A stretch of 7,511 bases of DNA from contig CAJUBR010000104.1 of the NCBI GenBank assembly GCA_910584695.1, forward strand, positions 1-7,511, given 5' to 3'. The DNA comes from an uncultured Lachnospiraceae bacterium. GTDB taxonomy: Bacteria > Bacillota > Clostridia > Lachnospirales > Lachnospiraceae. Both the position numbers and the translations under genes were made by a program. The notes beneath the pieces were generated by a model that was given only the letters and a program-made list of their open reading frames with translations, searched no databases and was not told the DNA's origin. Within the stretch, counting starts at the first letter, position 1; each line of letters opens with the position of its first letter. Below are positions 5,223-7,511 of the stretch, one piece after another.

Positions 5223-5391
5223 TATGATTCCTCCTAAACCATGAAAACTAAGTCCTCCTTTACAGACAGGACTGTCGCATCAAGAAATTTTGCAAAGCAC
5301 GGCATCAAAAATCCCCTCCGGTTGATTTCCTACCAAGCACCTCAATCAGAGGATAAATCATTCCCATCTCATAAGTCAAGAAAGAATACCG
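5223..5391 (-). other. Gap between ligase and HD-GYP gene with a chain of tiny ORFs
   Basis: No recognisable gene lies here, but there are coupled mini-frames. The ligase TAG (5394) is followed in frame by 28 open codons to TGA at 5307-5305, with an ATG at 5367 (20 codons, MGMIYPLIEVLG...). That TGA overlaps an ATG (TGATG) at 5305, which has GGAGGGG about 8 bases upstream and opens MPCFAKFLDATVLSVKEDLV plus three more residues. Its TAG at 5236-5234 overlaps the AGGAGG before TTG 5222. None resembles a family I know. They may be decayed coding DNA. Confidence 0.3.
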
Positions 5392-6663
5392 CTATTTTCT
5401 CCTTATTTTTCCGCTATCGGTTCTGGGAAGTCTGTTTACATGGATAAACCATTTGGGTATCTCCTGTTCCGGCAAAATTTCCCGTAATTGTTTCCTGACA
5501 TTTAACACAGAGGGAAACGGCACATCACTTTCATAGCAGGCAGTCAGAATATCCTTATCCCTCTCCCTTTTCACCATAACAATACTGTCTACACCGCATT
5601 TTTCCTGTATTGCCTGTTCAATTTTATAAGAGGAATATTTTTTCCCGTTTATATTTAGCAGATCATCCTGCCGCCCCTCAAAATAAAATCTTCCCTCTTT
5701 ATCTGCTCTTCCTAAATCCTTTGTACAAAACGGATGCTCGATCCCTATCACACCATAAGCACTTTCTACATAAAAAACGCCGTTTTGTATGCGGACTTCA
5801 ACTCCAGGAAACGGTCTTCCCACCAGCCTGTTATCACCGTTTATCTCCCAATCTCTTAAATAGGTAATATAATTTGCTTCACTGGAACCATAGTACAGCA
5901 CAACTGAAATCTCCGGAAAACACTTTTTCGTTCTCTGCAGTTCATTTTTTCCAAAGGACTGCGAACCCGTGACAAAATGCTTCACACTCTTACAGGGTTC
6001 CTTCATTATCTTACAAAGTGCCGTCATTTTTGCTGGAATCAGATAAATATAATTTACCAGGTACTTCTTAATAACATAAAGCCACTGCCGGGGATCAAAT
6101 TTCTTTGCCGCCACCACCGTTCCCCCTATCGAAAACAGTGCCATATATAGATTCAGATTTCCAGTAAAGGCCAAAGAACCCTGTGCGAACAGTACAGTAT
6201 CTTCCTTCATAGAGAACACCCGGTTCTGGCACGGAAAAAAATCGGCCCAGCTTTCATAGGTCCGGAACAACATTTTATGCTGTCCTGTGGTTCCCGAAGT
6301 CAGTACTCCCATCACAGCCTTCTTCGGAATATCTATATTCTTCCATTTTTCCCTCTCTACCTGCGGCAGGTCTCCTGTAAGGATAACCGGAACCATGTTA
6401 CTTCCCTGACAGGCAATAAATGCCGCTAATTCTTCCAAAACGGTATTCTCTTCTACAAAATACAGAATTTTTCCCGTCTGCATTCTGTCTGCTCCCTCAA
6501 AATCCCGATAAAATATCTCTTTTCGCATTCCGGCATTATGACGGATTTTTTCTTCCATTTTTCCCGCCAGTCCTAACAACTGTCCATAAGTAATATCTTG
6601 TCCGTCTTCTATCAAAGCTACTTTATCCTGTGGCTGTCCTTCCAACATTTTTTTATAATTCAT
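5392..6663 (-). CDS. AMP-forming acyl-CoA ligase (ANL superfamily), short form
   Basis: The enzyme should adenylate a carboxylic acid with ATP and pass it to CoA or another thiol. Its 423 residues carry the ANL motifs: phosphate loop TSGTTGQHK (122-130), A5 YYGSSEA (257-263), A7 TKDLGR with Asp316, the hinge region FEGRQDDLLNINGKKY (328-343) and A10 LPRTDSGK with the catalytic Lys419. The usual Pro of TSGTTGxPK is His here. Only about 120 residues precede the phosphate loop, against roughly 160-180 in most acyl-CoA synthetases, so the N-terminal subdomain is reduced, and the total is shorter than the usual 480-550. The C-terminal domain is present. The start ATG has GGAG about 9 bases upstream, inside the end of the thiolase gene, with a 4-base gap between genes, so the pair is an operon. 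The substrate cannot be told from sequence; the thiolase neighbour argues for an acyl-CoA rather than an aminoacyl product. Confidence 0.88.
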   Translation of the reverse strand: MNYKKMLEGQPQDKVALIEDGQDITYGQLLGLAGKMEEKIRHNAGMRKEIFYRDFEGADRMQTGKILYFVEENTVLEELAAFIACQGSNMVPVILTGDLPQVEREKWKNIDIPKKAVMGVLTSGTTGQHKMLFRTYESWADFFPCQNRVFSMKEDTVLFAQGSLAFTGNLNLYMALFSIGGTVVAAKKFDPRQWLYVIKKYLVNYIYLIPAKMTALCKIMKEPCKSVKHFVTGSQSFGKNELQRTKKCFPEISVVLYYGSSEANYITYLRDWEINGDNRLVGRPFPGVEVRIQNGVFYVESAYGVIGIEHPFCTKDLGRADKEGRFYFEGRQDDLLNINGKKYSSYKIEQAIQEKCGVDSIVMVKRERDKDILTACYESDVPFPSVLNVRKQLREILPEQEIPKWFIHVNRLPRTDSGKIRRK

Positions 6664-6667
6664 ATTT

Positions 6668-7511
6668 TTACTCCTGACTGCCTTCTATCAGCATTGCCGT
6701 ACCAATTCCCCCTGCCGCTGCAATTGCCGCAATTCCATATTTCTTTTTCATCTCTTTCGGCAGTTCCAATTGTTTCATTGCCTCCAGCAGATGCAGCGTA
6801 AGGATTCCTCCGGATGCCCCATAGGGATGTCCGTAAGCAAGGGCACCTCCAAATATATTATATCTTCCCGAATCCCTTCCGAAATGCCATTCCATTAAAA
6901 CATCGATCACCGCAAATGCTTCATTATATTCCCATGCACTGATTGAATCAGCCGATAAATGATTTCTCAAAAGGAGTTGGTCAACAGCTGGTAAAATACT
7001 CTCTGCACTCCGGTCAGGATCCCCTCCCGCTGATACACAGTCTACTATCTTTACCGCTTTTTGCAAACCGCAGGCTTTTAAATAGCTCTTTGAACATAAT
7101 ACTAAAAATGCTGCTCCGTCATGAGTTAAACATGCATTCCCAGCTGTTATATATCTTCCACCGGGAACCAGAACAGGAAGCCTCTCTAATAATTTTTCGG
7201 ATATTCGGGGACGAATGCTTTGGTCCCTTTCCAAAGACAAACCGGAAAGCTTTTTTTCGTAACCAAAAAAAGGAGATGCAAGAATTTCCTGCAGTCTCCC
7301 CTCCTTCTCTGCCTCCGCTGCTTTTCTATGACTTTCTATCGCAAATGCATCCAGCTCTTTCTTATTCATATTCCACATCTGTGCCACATTTTCTGCACCA
7401 CGGAGCATGGCAAGCTCATCCGGTCTTCCCGGTGCAAATTTTGCCACATGATACTGATTATCCTCACCTTCTATATAATCCGGGTGATTTTCATTTCTGA
7501 TACGAAGTGGC
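6668..7511 (-). CDS. Thiolase family protein, C-terminal 280 residues (runs off right edge)
   Basis: The frame is open to the window edge, beginning PLRIRNENHPDY, so the true start and the nucleophilic Cys (about residue 90 in the family) lie outside. A GTG at 7447 is internal, not the start. Thiolase landmarks are MLRGAENVAQ and DAFAIESHRKAAEAE, RYITAGNACLTHDGAAFLVL (the TAGN...DGAAA core), WEYNEAFAV (NEAFA motif) and GGALAYGHPYGASGG with the conserved catalytic His. The C-terminal motif is unusual: the family has a CxG (as in ATLCIGGG) where this protein reads AIAAAGG, so the catalytic Cys is replaced by Ala. Enzymes of this family condense or cleave acyl-CoA thioesters. Without that Cys, normal Claisen chemistry is doubtful and a different reaction, a substrate-binding role or a lost activity is possible. 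It is followed 4 bases later by the acyl-CoA ligase gene. Confidence 0.9.
   Translation of the reverse strand, partial: PLRIRNENHPDYIEGEDNQYHVAKFAPGRPDELAMLRGAENVAQMWNMNKKELDAFAIESHRKAAEAEKEGRLQEILASPFFGYEKKLSGLSLERDQSIRPRISEKLLERLPVLVPGGRYITAGNACLTHDGAAFLVLCSKSYLKACGLQKAVKIVDCVSAGGDPDRSAESILPAVDQLLLRNHLSADSISAWEYNEAFAVIDVLMEWHFGRDSGRYNIFGGALAYGHPYGASGGILTLHLLEAMKQLELPKEMKKKYGIAAIAAAGGIGTAMLIEGSQE

Noticed and set aside
6..7447. Thiolase start at the GTG codon 7447
   Set aside because: The same frame is open for another 21 codons to the window edge with thiolase-like continuity, and the family needs about 110 more N-terminal residues.
6943..7500. A 185-codon open frame on the plus strand opposite the thiolase gene
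   Set aside because: It lies wholly antisense to a frame with clear thiolase motifs, its translation is rich in Ser, Pro, Leu and His without domains, and it has no good start signal.
1..7511. CRISPR arrays, tRNA or rRNA genes, integrase or transposase genes
   Set aside because: I saw no regularly spaced repeats, no tRNA-like cloverleaf with CCA-proximal features and no integrase or transposase motifs on either strand.

Overview
The window looks like chromosomal DNA from a low-GC Gram-positive anaerobe of the Clostridia, most plausibly Lachnospiraceae. This is inferred from AT-rich intergenic DNA, strong AGGAGG ribosome binding sites, an HD-GYP domain of the type common in that family, and a ribosomal protein S12 start of Firmicutes style. 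No species can be named from the sequence alone. Every gene I can support lies on the minus strand, so transcription runs from the right edge to the left edge.

Right part (5392-7511): the C-terminal two thirds of a thiolase, running off the right edge, is followed after 4 bases by a short AMP-forming acyl-CoA ligase. The ligase should activate a carboxylic acid as its CoA thioester and the thiolase would act on CoA thioesters, so they look like two steps of one acyl-CoA pathway. The thiolase has Ala where the C-terminal catalytic Cys of its family normally sits, so its chemistry is in doubt.

Middle (4308-5391): about 170 bases hold only tiny, ribosome-binding-site-preceded reading frames. 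Then comes an HD-GYP (cyclic-di-GMP phosphodiesterase type) gene whose catalytic domain is intact but whose 5' part is split between reading frames. One break lies at a run of six T (transcript sense) that directly follows a perfect 12-bp hairpin. A 38-codon frame overlaps the HD-GYP stop codon.

ABC efflux operon (531-4020): MacB-type ATPase, membrane-anchored HlyD/MacA-type adaptor and MacB/FtsX-type permease are tightly packed (11-base overlap, then a 9-base gap). They probably form one tripartite-like exporter adapted to a single-membrane cell. Upstream lie two promoter-like elements: P1 at 4246-4274, followed by an 11-bp direct repeat, and P2 at 4089-4117, nested inside two adjacent inverted repeats that look like operators.

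Left part (1-530): hairpins follow the permease stop, then a 45-codon frame for a small membrane peptide, a terminator, a consensus promoter (TTGACA-17-TATAAT), and the first 12 codons of rpsL running off the left edge. The left edge is therefore the start of the str ribosomal operon.
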